This document shows, piece after piece, positions 33,050-45,028 of a stretch of 64,000 bases of DNA. The position numbers and the translations under genes were made by a program. Origin of the DNA: Lutraria lutraria (taxonomy: Eukaryota > Mollusca > Bivalvia > Venerida > Mactridae). The notes beneath the pieces were generated by a model, which was not told the DNA's origin, did no database searches, and saw only the letters and a program-made list of their open reading frames with translations. Position 1 is the stretch's first letter; every line of letters begins with the position of its first letter. Location of the stretch: the NCBI GenBank assembly GCA_964023205.1, contig OZ026835.1, forward strand, positions 5,228,414 to 5,292,413. Reading direction: 5' to 3'.

Positions 33050-34330
33050 TTGTATCACTGTCATCATCAATATCATAATCACCATGACCACTACCATCAT
33101 AACCCCAACCACTATCATTACCATCATCATCATCATCATTATCATCATCATTACCATCATCATCACCATCACCATCATCACCATCACCACCATCATCACC
33201 ACTACCATCAACTACCATCATTATCACTACCATCACCATCATCACCGCCACCAACAACCACCATCACCATCATCACCATCATCACCACCACCATCACCAT
33301 CATCACCACCATCATCATCATCACTACCACAAACTACCACCATCACCACCACCATCATCATCATCATCGTCACCACCATCATCATTATCATCATCACCAC
33401 CACCAACAACCACCATCATCATTATCATTATCACCACCACCACAATCATCATTATCATCACCGTCATTATCATTATCATCATCACCACCACCAACAACCA
33501 CCATCATCATTATCATCATCACCACCACCAACAACCACCATCATCAGTATCATCATCACCACCACCATCATCATCACCATCATCACCACCACCATCACCA
33601 TCATCACCACCATCATCATCATCACTACCACCAACTACCACCACCAACAACCACCATCATCATTATCATCATCACCACCACCACCACCACCATCATCATT
33701 ATCATCACCGTCATCATCATCATCACCACCACCACCACCAACAACCACCATCATCATTATCATCATCACCACCACCAACAACCACCATCATCATTATCAT
33801 CATCACCACCACCATCATCATCACCATCATCACCACCACCATCACCATCATCACCACCATCATCATCATCACTACCACCAACTACCACCACCAACAACCA
33901 CCATCATCATTATCATCATCACCACCACCACCACCACCATCATCATTATCATCACCGTCATCATCATCATCATCACCACCACCAACAACAACCACCATCA
34001 TCATTATCATCATCACCACCACCAACAACCACCATCATCATTATCATCATCACCACCACCATCATCATCACCATCATCACCACCACCATCACCATCATCA
34101 CCACCATCATCATCATCACTACCACCAACTACCACCACCAACAACCACCATCATCATTATCATCATCACCACCACCACCACCATCATCATCATTATCATC
34201 ATCACCACCACCAACAACCACCATCATCATCATCATCATCACCACCACCATCATCATTATCATCACCGTCATCATCATTATCATCATCACTTCCACCATC
34301 ATCACCGCCACCACTACCATCACCATCTGT
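33050..34330 (+). repeat. CAT/CAC-rich satellite with a 247-bp higher-order period
   Basis: The array consists of ATC, ACC and AAC trinucleotides with rare TATC and GTC interruptions. A recognisable block (ACCATCATCATCACCATC) occurs at 33564, 33811 and 34058, exactly 247 bp apart, and TCACTACCA words at 33622, 33869 and 34116 confirm it. Since 247 is 3n+1, successive blocks change frame. Two overlapping plus-strand frames of 470 and 444 codons (His, Thr, Ile, Ser, Pro only) therefore result. I regard both as non-coding. Confidence 0.93.
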
Positions 34331-35365
34331 CTCCGAGCTTAAATCTCATATCGTTTATATCATAAAAAAGTATGTCTTTTAAGTTTCTAAGTTAAATACT
34401 AAGTATTATCAGACAATAGTGTTGTTATTGATACATTTATAAGTCTGATAGCATAATTGATTTAAACATGCATTAACATTAATGAGCTCTGTCTTTTTCA
34501 ACCATAATATTTTGAGAACAGAATTGAGATTCGAGCTTGGAGACTGGCGAGACTACTAAAGTGACGTAAAACATGGCTTTGCAAACAAGCATATTCTTCG
34601 CATGAAAAAGAGCCATGACATTTTCCCTACAGATTGTCCTTCATTGATTGATATACAATACTTCCAATTATAAAAAATAACAAATCTGAACATTTCACTC
34701 CCCCCATTCATTCATTATTCAGTCCGATTGTATCTTAGCAATTTTAATGGCTAAAGACGTCATTATAAGGATTACTTTTTTATACCGCGGAGAAAAAGCT
34801 AACACTGGAACTAAAATGTAGTTCTGTCTTTTTTAGATAATTTATCACATAAACTGTTAAAATTCAAATTAATTTGTGTCAGATTCTAAATGATAATCAT
34901 GAACCAATATCAAGTCTGCTGATATAGTATTTAGTAATTGCTTAATTACAAATGACACATGATGTTAATTCTTATTTACTACGTTCAAAGGACAATCCCC
35001 AGGTCAGCATTGATTGGTCATAAACATTGGTTCATCGACCTCAGTATGAGTTAAGAGACTGATTACCTTTCATTACAATACGCAGTTCCATTACCAGAAA
35101 TACGAAATCAATATGTATAATGTTAGCTTTGTTACCATCATACATGATCGGAGAGCCACCTGCGAACGGGGACCGTACGGTATTATACAGAGATTGACGT
35201 TAGATTGACCTTTTGCTTAAAAGGAAACTTTAATTTATTTACTCCTCTGTTTCAAAATTGCTGTACATGCATCTAGATATACAATGGTTTGAATAGAATG
35301 CACATGTATTGAATACTAGTAATCCGAAGAGAACGACTGTAAATAATATTATACAACTGTTGTTG
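34331..35365. other. Non-coding stretch
   Basis: Unremarkable AT-rich sequence between two large tandem arrays. Confidence 0.4.
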
Positions 35366-38060
35366 TAGTTATTATTGTTGTTGCTGGTCCTGATGCTAAT
35401 GTTACTGCTGTTGTTTGTGGGGGCTGTGGTGGTGTTGCTGGTGTTGTTTATTACTGGTCCTGATGCCGATGTTGCTTCTGTTGTTTGTGGTGCCTGTAGT
35501 GGTGTTGTTGTTGTAGTTATTATTGTTGTTGTTGGTCCTGATGCTAATGGTACTGCTGTTGTTTGTGGTGCCTGTAGTGGTGTTGCTGTTGTAGTTATTC
35601 TTGTTGTTGCTGGTCCTGACGCCGATGCTACTGCTGTTATTTATGGTGCCTGTAGTGGTGTTGTTGTTGTAGTTATTATTATTGTTGTTGGTCCTGATGC
35701 CGATGTCACTGCTGTTGTTTGTGGTGGCTGTAGTGGTGTTGTTGTTGTAGTTATTATTGTTGTTACTGGTCCTGATGCTAATGGTACTGCTGTTGTTTGT
35801 GATGCCTGTAGTGGTGTTGCTGTTGTAGTTATTCTTGTTGTTGTTGGTCCTGATGCCGATGTCACTGCTGTTGTTTGTGGTGCCTGTAGTGGTGTTGTTG
35901 TTGTAGTTATTATTATTGTTGTTGGTCCTGATGCCGATGTCACTGCTGTTGTTTGTGGTGCCTGTAGTGGTGTTGTTGTTGTAGTTATTATTGTTGTTAC
36001 TGGTCCTGATGCTAATGGTACTGCTGTTGTTTGTGGTGCCTGTAGTGGTGTTGCTGTTGTAGTTATTATTGTTGTTACTGGTCCTGATGCTAATGGTACT
36101 ACTGTTGTTTGTGGTGCCTGTAGTGGTGTTGCTGTTGTAGTTATTATTGTTGTTACTGGTCCTGATGCTAATGGTACTGCTGTTGTTTGTGGTGCCTGTA
36201 GTGGTGTTGCTGTTGTAGTTATTATTGTTGTTACTGGTCCTGATGCCAATGGTACTGCTGTTGTTTGTGGTGCCTGTAGTGGTGTTGCTGTTGTAGTTAT
36301 TCTTGTTGTTGTTGGTCCTGATGCCGATGTCACTGCTGTTGTTTGTGGTGCCTGTAGTGGTTTTGCTGTTGTAGTTATTCTTGTTGTTGTTGGTCCTGAT
36401 GCTAATGGTACTGCTGTTGTTTGTGGTGCCTGTAGTGGTGTTGCTGTTGTAGTTATTCTTGTTGTTGTTGGTCCTGATGCTAATGGTACTGCTGTTGTTT
36501 ATGGTGCCTGTAGTAGTGTTGTTGTTGTAGTTATTCTTGTCGTTCCTGGTCCTGATGCTAATATTACTGCTGTTGTTTGTGGTGCCTGTAGTGGTGTTGC
36601 TGTTGTAGTTATTCTTGTTGTTGCTGGTCCTGATGCCAATGGTACTGCTGTTGTTTGTGGTGCCTGTAGTGGTGTTGCTGTTGTAGTTATTCTTGTTGTT
36701 GTTGGTCCTGATGCCGATGTCACTGCTGTTGTTTGTGATGCCTGTAGTGGTGTTGCTGTTGTAGTTATTCTTGTTGTTGTTGGTCCTGATGCCGATGTCA
36801 CTGCTGTTGTTTGTGGTGCCTGTAGTGGTGTTGCTGTTGTAGTTATTATTGTTGTTGCTGGTCCTGATGCTAATATTACTGCTGTTGTTTGTGGTGCCTG
36901 TAGTGGTGTTGCTGTTGTAGTTATTATTGTTGTTGCTGGTCCTGATGCTAATGGTACTGCTGTTGTTTGTGATGCCTGTAGTGGTGTTGCTGTTGTAGTT
37001 ATTATTGTTGTTACTGGTCCTGATGCTAATGTCACTGCTGTTGTTTGTGGTGCCTGTAGTGGTGTTGCTGTTGTAGTTATTATTGTTGTTACTGGTCCTG
37101 ATGCTAATATTACTGCTGTTGTTTGTGGTGCCTGTAGTGGTGTTGCTGTTGTAGTTATTCTTGTTGTTGTTGGTCCTGATGCTAATGGTACTGCAGTTGT
37201 TTGTGGTGCCTGTAGTGGTGTTGCTGTTGTAGTTATTATTGTTGTTGTTGGTCCTGATGCTAATGGTACTGCAGTTGTTTGTGGTGCCTGTAGTGGTGTT
37301 GCTGTTGTAGTTATTATTGTTGTTGCTGGTCCTGATGCTAATGGTACTGCAGTTGTTTGTGGTGCCTGTAGTGGTGTTGCTGTTGTAGTTATTATTGTTG
37401 TTGTTGGTCCTGATGCTAATGGTACTGCTGTTGTTTGTGATGCCTGTAGTGGTGTTGCTGTTGTAGTTATTATTGTTGTTACTGGTCCTGATGCTAATGG
37501 TACTGCTGTTGTTTGTGGTGCCTGTAGTGGTGTTGCTGTTGTAGTTATTATTGTTGTTGTTGGTCCTGATGCCGATGTCACTGCTGTTGTTTGTGGTGCC
37601 TGTAGTGGTGTTGCTGTTGTAGTTGTTATTGTTGTTGGTCCTGATGCTAATATTACTGCTGTTGTTTGTGATGCCTGTAGTGGTGTTGCTGTTGTAGTTA
37701 TTCTTGTTGTTGTTGGTCCTGATGCCGATGTCACTGCTGTTGTTTGTGGTGCCTGTAGTGGTGTTGCTGTTGTAGTTATTCTTGTTGTTGTTGGTCCTGA
37801 TGCCGATGTCACTGCTGTTGTTTGTGGTGCCTGTAGTGGTGTTGCTGTTGTAGTTATTATTGTTGTTGTTGGTCCTGATGCCGATGTTACTACTGTTGTT
37901 TGTGGTGCCTGTAGTGGTGTTGCTGTTGTAGTTATTCTTGTTGTTGCAGGTCCTGATGCTAATGTTACTGTTGTTGTTTGTGGTGCCTGTAGTGTGGTTG
38001 CTGCTGTTGTTATTCTTGTTGTTGATGATCCTGATGCTATTGTCACTGCCAATGCTGAAG
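35366..38060 (+). repeat. 78-bp minisatellite, about 34 units, open on both strands
   Basis: The unit is GGTCCTGATGCTAATGGTAC + TGCTGTTGTTTGTGGTGCC + TGTAGTGGTGTTGCTGTTGT + AGTTATTATTGTTGTTACT. As 78 is a multiple of three, frames stay open. The plus strand gives 914 codons of a 26-residue Val-rich unit (GPDANGTAVVCGACSGVAVV...). The minus strand gives a Thr-rich mucin-like unit (TTTATPLQAPQTTAVP), broken by stops at 36499 and 35641, where TGT has become TAT. Unit-to-unit differences mostly change amino acids in either frame. The first unit is in another frame, and the plus frame opens at a TTG, with the first in-frame ATG a few codons later. I see no signal, splice or UTR evidence. A coding exon is possible but unlikely. 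Confidence 0.92.
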
Positions 38061-39658
38061 ATATAACTTCTGCTGTAGCAGTCGATTATGCCATTACTGA
38101 ATGTTATGGTAATTTATGACCGATTTCATGTTGTATCTTAAAATAGATCGTAAAAGGCATTTATAATAAAATAAAGCAGATTTAAATCCTTGACTGAAAA
38201 CAGCCGGCTTTACTGTCATCGATCCGTTGTTTTAATACGCCTGTTAGAAGCACCACACAAAGACATGTCGTTATCATAAAAATATCTTCTAACAAAAGGA
38301 CAAATCTAATCCCTGTCTGGAAGTGGATAATCGGTCTAAAATAACTCAAATCTATTTCCACGACAGGAAAGATCTTCTCCAAGTTTGATATAACATAACT
38401 GTATAGTTGCTATTTTAAGCATCAATTTCCGAGACTTCGAGAATATTGCAATAATTACGTATTACATTTGGAAATTCGAGCGATCTATAACAAAATTGGA
38501 CCCACCCAGAGCTTAAATATTTACGTCATTACATCGTGAGGAATAAGCTAATTCCCTGTTAGGATTCAAGAATACAAGTTAAACATGCATTTTTCTTCGC
38601 AATTATATGTCTTTAAGACATTAATGACCCACAGGGATGTGTGATCGATTCGATGCACTCATTCAGCGATTCACTGTGGAATACTGCTTCTTATTCAACA
38701 ACGACTGAACGGAATATTTTAACATCGATCAAAGTAAGCGAAAAATGCTCCGAAATCTTGTTCGTTTTTTTCTTTCTGTTGCAAATTTACAGAACAGAAC
38801 AGAACATGTATTTGAATTTGAACATGTGTTCATCATCCAGAACATTATATAACAACTTATGTCAAGATCAAACGTATATAAGATAAAGTACATAACACAT
38901 ATACAAAAAAGAAAAGAAAATGTAATGAGTAAATAGGATCTATAACTCATTTAACTTTACATTTAGGGATACTATTATCACAGAGGATATTAATTTGAGC
39001 AAGGAAGCTAGGATTTACAACAAGTTTAACACAGTTTTCCAAGAATTTAGAATTACTATGCCAGGCGATTAGACAATACTTAACCATATCTAGGAATAAA
39101 TTAAAGACCCAGCATAGCTCCAACTTGAAGGACTTAAATAAATTAGCTGCGTGTGTTGGTAGCAAAAAACATGTAGTTGCAATATGGAGGCAAATTTCTT
39201 AGTTCTACATGATGTGTTTTTAAAACATAATGCACCCCCTCCGGATGACCTTGACCTTTGATCTTAAATTGCACAGGTCCTGTAGAGGTTGTCATGAGAA
39301 ACCAACATAATTATGAAGTTTGATGACTGTAGGTGGAAGCGTTTTAATTTTATAGGCAAGGTTCAAGTTTGCTACAAACAGGCAGATAGACAAACAGACA
39401 GGCCAAAAACAATATGTTCCTGATCTATCGATATGAGAGTATAAAAAGCTCGCGACATGATCTATAAACAATATGCGGGAAGATTTTATTGTATCCCAAA
39501 CTGAACCCGGAAATTTATTTATAGATCTGTTATTTTGAATGTTGTCGTTTAATAGAATATCTATAACAAGAAATACTTTATGTATACAAGTCTTGTGACA
39601 TCATGTTTTATACGGCCTCTTTAATCCCATAAAAATGTTTTATGATTTTTCAACTTTC
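38061..39658. other. Non-coding stretch with possible LINE/SINE remnants
   Basis: An AGAACAGAACAGAACATG run at 38790-38807 resembles the tail-like run at 17537. At about 39240-39440, GACCTTGACCTTTGATCTT, GTTTGATGACTGTAGGTGG and GACAGGCCAAAAACAATATG look like the 3' region of a dispersed retroelement of marine invertebrates, recalled rather than matched. No coding domain survives. Confidence 0.35.
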
Positions 39659-39818
39659 CTATAGCCGTCACTCGCTCGGCGCGCATGATTTTTGATGCGT
39701 ACCGAAAGTACTACTTTTTCTACCTCCGCCATGCAGTTGTTAAACTAGTTCCCGTTCCATGTTGCAGTGTAAGTCTATGTAAGTTCAGTTTCCATGAGTA
39801 CTGTCGGTAATTTGATTT
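39659..39818 (+). repeat. Dispersed repeat family R, full-length copy
   Basis: A 160-bp unit running CCTATAGCCGTCACTCGCTC, GGCGCGCATGATTTTTGATG, CCTCCGCCATGCAGTTG, CTAGTTCCCGTTCCATGTTG, CAGTTTCCATGAGTACTGTC and GGTAATTTG. Identical in order and length to 16721-16880. This is the best-preserved copy and useful as the family reference. Confidence 0.85.
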
Positions 39819-41110
39819 GTTAGTTATAATCTAAGAATAATTTCTTCAAAATATTAGTGTCGGCTTTAATAGGTCTGCTTTGAATCGTATATGAAAGATA
39901 AACTATCTAAACAAAATATTGAAGCTACCAGGTATAGTACACTTCTGCTGTTTCTACAATTTCCCAGTAAACTAGTGTATTTTAAAGTTTAAATATTAGC
40001 TTTATTGTACATAAATTATGTATTGATTATAACCGAATATTACAGACATTTCATTTATTTGCACCAGCCATACCATATCTGATATTTTTGTCAAGTGTAA
40101 AAAATGTAAAAACACAATAAAAGCGAACCTTCCTAAAATGAAAAAAAGCAGATTAAACAGACACATTCAGACAGAGAACCTTCCTTTGGTAATCATCTTC
40201 CACGTCATTATCAACAGTTACTGCATTAGGTGTAGCTCTCATCTTTGTGAATTGTTGACATAATGCGTCATTATGAGGTTGATATTAGCAAAAGTAACGT
40301 TTATAACTGTCCAAATGGGGTCTTAATGCTTAGTTCTTTCGGATAATGAAAGGAGCTTTGAAAAAAATGTGTATTGCTGTCGGTAAATGATGTCAATGCA
40401 AGGAATTTTTCGGAGAACATGCATGTATAGGCCTACATTTTATAATCGACCATCACACTAAAAGAACAGAGGTAGCGACTGCCATTTTATTTTTACTAAC
40501 ACCGCTAACCACAGGCAGGGATGCTATATTACATGTAATATAGCACCCCTGCCACAGGTAAATGTATCATGAATAGATTATAAAATGAATGAATAAAAAA
40601 TAAATACTGATGTAAAAAAAAAAAAAATCACTATTTATTAATATGTTAACAAGGTGTATTTCAACAAAAATCCCAAGATTTTTAAAGCATCAAAAAAAAT
40701 GTTTGGCTAAAGATATTTCCACTGATCGATTATGTTCACAAAATATATTGAAAACAACATTCATGCAAAATCACAGTAACTGTTAACATATTAATGTTTT
40801 TTATATATATATATATATATTGTGTACATGTATTTATAATCTATTCATGATACAGTTACCTATATATATATATGTCGCTAAGGCTTGAGAATGTGTCAAT
40901 ATAAGTCTGGCTTATTCAAGGACGTGGATTTATGACTATTATAGAGCTCTCAATGTCTGATTGTTGAGCGCTCTTGTGACCATTATACGCATTTCTAAAG
41001 GCTATATATGGACACTGTTCTGGACATTTACTGTGTGAGTTAACAGTCCTGAACATTCCTAAGCTTTTAAATATTTGTTCATACTCGTGCAGTCATCGTT
41101 TCCGTATGTG
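39819..41110. other. Non-coding stretch with a 40-bp hairpin and TA runs
   Basis: Besides the hairpin at 40514-40553 there are A runs near 40614-40627 and TA microsatellites near 40803-40820 and 40861-40872. No gene is supported. Confidence 0.5.
40514..40553. repeat. 40-bp near-perfect palindrome
   Basis: GGCAGGGATGCTATATTACA is followed at once by its near-exact reverse complement (TGTAATATAGCACCCCTGCC), one mismatch in 20. It could extrude as a cruciform or be a decayed foldback. The wording differs from the palindrome at 5966. Confidence 0.85.
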
Positions 41111-41440
41111 GATGATCGATGTTCTAGTGGTAACACGCAGTACTACTGAATGAAAGGTCTTGGGTTCAAATCTCGACTCCGCCTTCCGAACTTCTCAGGG
41201 ACGCTTTTTCAGACTTCCCATCCCAACTACTATAGTACCAAGCCAAATAATGTGCCTAGAAAATCACAGGATTAAGAGCGATGCGTGTACCGGTGCTTTA
41301 CACTGAGCACAATAAAGAACCAGGAAAAAACTATTCGAATAGAGTAGGGATATAAATGCCCAGTTATCCTGTATCTTCTCTCCCCCTCTCCCCAGGGAGG
41401 CCCTGGAATGACCATATATGTCGAATGGGCCGTTAAAACA
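41111..41440 (+). mobile_element. SINE family S1, full length (reference copy)
   Basis: The head is GATCGATGTTCTAGTGGTAA with B-box-like TGGGTTCAAATCTCG. The body has CAGGGACGCTTTTTCAGA, CCAAGCCAAATAATGTGCCT, GCGATGCGTGTACCGGTGC, AAAGAACCAGGAAAAAACTA, TTCGAATAGAGTAGGGATAT and AAATGCCC. The tail is CGAATGGGCCGTTAAAACA. About 330 bp; it is the clearest of the six S1 sequences in the window. Confidence 0.9.
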
Positions 41441-43012
41441 GATACATTGAAATGATCTTTTCTATGCCTTACACATTAAAGTTACTGTCAGGTGAAAGAC
41501 CTATAGATACTTTACATTGTATAGTATAGGTCTTTGGTCTCGTAAGAGATATACCGAGTCCTGATTTGTGATTTTGTTTAGCATTTCCGTTATCAACTAG
41601 GAAAATTATTCCAACATTATTTTTGCCTATCCCTTTTACTATCAAAAACAAAACAAAAACATGCGACCTAGCTATGTTGTTTTCACAAACATAGTTTCCT
41701 TTGCTACAATTCGTCCATTCATAAAATTTATCCGATAGCGCTATGCGTAAATAGTCTGATGACGTCACGGAAAATGCTGTAACCATAGAAATGAAATCAA
41801 TAAGGTAATTATTTCCAAATTTAGAAACATCGATTTGTGAGTGTTTTTCATGGTTGGGCATCTCTTATGACGTCGCTTTTCGGTTGTTATTGAATGGATT
41901 CTATCGGAAATGAATTGGATATCTTCGGGGAATGTTTTGTCGTAGGTTATAACTGCCTTTAGCGTAAAAATCCGAGGACAGCCGGAACATGAAAGAAACT
42001 TGGAAATGAGATTCAATATTTGATAGTAATATCGATTGGATACGTACGCATGTGGTTCATTGACGAACCACCCACGTAAAGATGATGCTAAATATAGAAT
42101 GTCTTGGACAGTTTTAGAGGCATAGAATCCTCACAAGTTGGTAAACATTGAATGGCATCGCTAGATGCTAGAAATAAAACAAGGGTTATTAACATTACGC
42201 AAGCGGAAACTGAACCTTAAAGTTGCTTTAAAGGATTGTGGAATATTGAATATATAATTCAGGATTATTCGAAGCAATATATATAAATATATCCTGACTA
42301 TCAGTTGCAAAAATATCGGAATATTGATATTTTATTCTATGTAAGTATATATTAGTTGTTACTTTTCGGAAAGTTCAGCAATTTTCGTCGACATTATTAC
42401 TTCACTCGATTGATTATGAATGGGGGTTTAATTTGTTTGTTTCTGGAATTATTTTTACATTAATCAAAACTACCTAGTACCTAAATAGAACTTCGTTGTT
42501 ATTAGGGTATTTTGGTATATCATATTATATAGCTAGACTACATGTTAAAACGCCATTATTTAGTTCTAACAAGTACTTATATTGAATGTACATAATTCAT
42601 TGACTCTAATTACTCAAGACAATTGTTAAACGTATAATTACACCGTACATTATTGTATTCGGTTAATCGTATGTCATTTTTTTATTTTTTAAACAAATTT
42701 TAATTTAAATTAAATTATTATACGAATAATTGGATCTAAAATTGCTAACATCTTGAATAAGAGACGACATGACGTCATTGGAAAGAGAAATATTAATTAA
42801 TTTTTCCTTATTCTAAAATTAGATTTTATTAAATTAATTACACAATTCTATTTCATAATTTTTATGCAATAAACAATTTAAACGGAAACTAAACTTTAAC
42901 TTCAAAAATCGTTTTACTTGCATATCATTATTGGTAGTTTTAACCAATCTCTGAAGCGCATTTAGTTTCGTAATTCAGTATATCTTTCAATAACCAGCGT
43001 TCCGCTTTTCTG
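41441..43012. other. Upstream flank of TENT5, repeat-poor
   Basis: From the end of the S1 SINE to the candidate TATA box no copy of any dispersed family in this window is found. Two short overlapping minus-strand reading frames at 41469-41861 and 41765-42016 have no recognisable domain. The rest is AT-rich and may hold enhancers or non-coding 5' exons of TENT5, which I cannot show. Confidence 0.4.
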
Positions 43013-43020
43013 TATAAATA
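43013..43020 (+). promoter_or_regulatory. Candidate TATA box for TENT5
   Basis: TATAAATA lies 489 bp upstream of the start codon, in the correct orientation. In such AT-rich DNA this can arise by chance. If used, it would imply an unspliced 5' UTR of about 460 nt. Confidence 0.25.
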
Positions 43021-43508
43021 TTTCAAAACAATTTGAAAAACTGCATTGTCGAAAGTGCACGAAATATCTCAACCTCCTGACTCGCAATTGCGCAATAACC
43101 GTTTATATTCGTACATACTTCCGCTGAGTGATAATATTCAGTGATCTAAAAATAGTTCTATGGATTATAAAGGTACCGCGGATAAGTTTTTGGTCAGTTT
43201 TGGATTTTAAATCTACAGACCATATGTTCGGTGTCCACTGGATATATAATTTAGCAATTATTATAAATATAAATGCAAATATTGTATTTTCAGTAAACAT
43301 AGAGTTCGGCGGATTGTTTTCTTCGCATGGTTCCCTGCTTCGTTGATTTGTGAGTATATGAACCGGGATACACTAAATCGATAAACTAACGCAGGTTTCA
43401 CGAGTGGTGAAATGTCAGTTGACGGCCGAGTGTAGAAGCGAACGGACATATTGTACTTTCGACAGCTTTCAGATAATTAAATTATACTAATCTGAAGGCT
43501 TTAAAAAT

Positions 43509-44747
43509 ATGGCAACGCAGGACTCACATCGTTGTGGACGTTTTCAAGTGCTGTGTTACGAGCAAGTTGAAAAACTTGATAAAGTTCTCGAAGATGCAAT
43601 TCCAATTCATGGTCGCGGAAATTTTCCTACTTTGGAAGTAAAGTTGAAGGATTTGGTACAAGTCGTGAGAGACAAATTGCGGGACGAAGGGGTGAGTGTA
43701 CGAGACGTGCGTTTGAATGGTGGTGCGGCCAGCTATATCTTAGGAAATGGGAATGAAAAAGTTCAACCGTATAATGATTTGGACTTGATTTTTGGCGTGG
43801 ACCTGACCAATCACAATGAATTGCAGAAGATAAAAAATTGTGTCTTAAGTTGTCTACTGGACTTCCTTCCTGAAGGAGTCAATAGGGAGAAGATGAGCAG
43901 TTGTAGTTTGAAGGAAGCTTACGTGCAAAAAATGGTAAAAGTTTGTAATGAACATGGTGACCGTTGGTCACTTATTTCTCTGTCCAATAATAAGGGCAAG
44001 AATGTTGAACTGAAATTTGTGGATAAGGTTAAACGCCAGTATGAATTCAGTGTAGACTCATTTCAAATAATCCTGGACAGTCTGTTGACATTCTATGAAA
44101 TATCCGATCCCGAGACCCCAATGAGTGAGAATTTGTACCCGACCCTTGTTGCTGAGAGTGTCTACGGAGATTTCCACGAGGCTTGGACACATTTGAATTC
44201 CAAGTTAATCGCTACCAGAAATCCAGAAGAAATTCGTGGTGGAGGCCTTCTGAAGTACTGCAATCTGTTGACTCGTTGCTTTCACCCTGCAGAGAATATG
44301 GACGTTTGCCAAATGGAAAGGTACATGTGCTCTCGTTTCTTCATAGACTTTAACGATGTTACGCAACAGAGACAGAAACTAGAATCTTACCTTAATAATC
44401 ATTTTAGTGACGATGAGGAACTGAAGCACGAATACCTATTAACCCTGTACCATGTGGTCGACGAAAGCACGATATGTCTCATGGGTCACGAACGAAGACA
44501 AACTTTAAACCTCATCCAGCAACTAGCTTGTCAAGTCCTTATGGAACAAGAGCAGAAAGTACAAAGCAAATATCTCGAAATGCAGCAATTTGACCAGTTA
44601 AATGGATTGACAATAGACCAAGTGTATTATGGACCCGTGAATCTGAACATTACTGGACAGTATTACTATAATAACACGATGCCTCAGGTTTATCTGAATG
44701 GACAATGTCCATACTGTCCAAGTCAGGCTTACCTTCCATGTTCGTGA
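43509..44747 (+). CDS. TENT5: TENT5 (FAM46) non-canonical poly(A) polymerase
   Basis: This 412-residue protein is a full-length TENT5/FAM46 nucleotidyltransferase. The family adds poly(A) to cytoplasmic mRNAs, especially those for secreted and ER-targeted proteins, and stabilises them. Visible features in order: [10 protein letters not shown] (11-20) and [10 protein letters not shown] (31-40), the family N-terminus; the nucleotidyltransferase motif VRLNGGAAS (67-75); catalytic D90 and D92 in [21 protein letters not shown] (134-146); [10 protein letters not shown] (151-160); NVELKFVD (165-172), whose E167 is the likely third metal ligand; [10 protein letters not shown] (184-193); [13 protein letters not shown] (238-250); [11 protein letters not shown] (271-281); and [14 protein letters not shown] (323-336). 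The tail is aromatic and Asn-rich, contains CPYC and ends LPCS, resembling the LPCN end of vertebrate TENT5C as I recall it. The ATG is supported by A at -3 and G at +4 and by alignment of the first motif. No intron interrupts the frame, as in some vertebrate paralogues. Vertebrate members carry GSAA where this has GGAA. Length is within the family range (about 390-440). Confidence 0.97.
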   Translation: MATQDSHRCGRFQVLCYEQVEKLDKVLEDAIPIHGRGNFPTLEVKLKDLVQVVRDKLRDEGVSVRDVRLNGGAASYILGNGNEKVQPYNDLDLIFGVDLTNHNELQKIKNCVLSCLLDFLPEGVNREKMSSCSLKEAYVQKMVKVCNEHGDRWSLISLSNNKGKNVELKFVDKVKRQYEFSVDSFQIILDSLLTFYEISDPETPMSENLYPTLVAESVYGDFHEAWTHLNSKLIATRNPEEIRGGGLLKYCNLLTRCFHPAENMDVCQMERYMCSRFFIDFNDVTQQRQKLESYLNNHFSDDEELKHEYLLTLYHVVDESTICLMGHERRQTLNLIQQLACQVLMEQEQKVQSKYLEMQQFDQLNGLTIDQVYYGPVNLNITGQYYYNNTMPQVYLNGQCPYCPSQAYLPCS

Positions 44748-45022
44748 CCTTATCAAGTCGGGAATTTTCTCTGAGTATGACGGATAAAAGATCTCCAGTA
44801 GTAATTCATGCTGGATTAAAAAAGTGTCAAATTTGATGTCTCGCAATTTATGATCTTTCTCAAATTATAATGGATAAATATGTGGACATTGTGTTATATA
44901 AATGTGATACAATTCACATGTGATAAATATTTGATGAAATTTTTGTGTTCAGTGTCTGAGAAGGCACACAAGGTGCATATTGTACTAATTAATGCAACTG
45001 TTAAAGTGCTTTGATGTGAAAA

Positions 45023-45028
45023 AATAAA
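45023..45028 (+). promoter_or_regulatory. First candidate poly(A) signal downstream of TENT5
   Basis: AATAAA, 276 bp after the stop codon, followed by GT-rich ATTGTGTTACATGTATGTAT, which could serve as a downstream element. It would give a short 3' UTR of about 300 nt. Confidence 0.45.

Noticed and set aside
32970..34382. 470- and 444-codon His/Thr/Ser/Pro-rich proteins
   Set aside because: Both are translations of the same CAT/CAC array in different frames; the 247-bp period shifts frame and no domain or signal is present.
41469..41861. 130-codon minus-strand reading frame next to an S1 SINE, with an 83-codon overlapping frame upstream
   Set aside because: Composition is not absurd for a protein, but I recognise no domain, and no splice or promoter evidence supports it. 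A homology search and RNA-seq would decide.
43470..43508. Possible splice acceptor (GACAGCTTTCAG) just upstream of the TENT5 start
   Set aside because: A 5' non-coding exon is plausible, but the pyrimidine tract is weak and no donor can be assigned from sequence alone.
44598..44846. Minus-strand reading frame over the end of TENT5
   Set aside because: Shadow of the real gene on the opposite strand.
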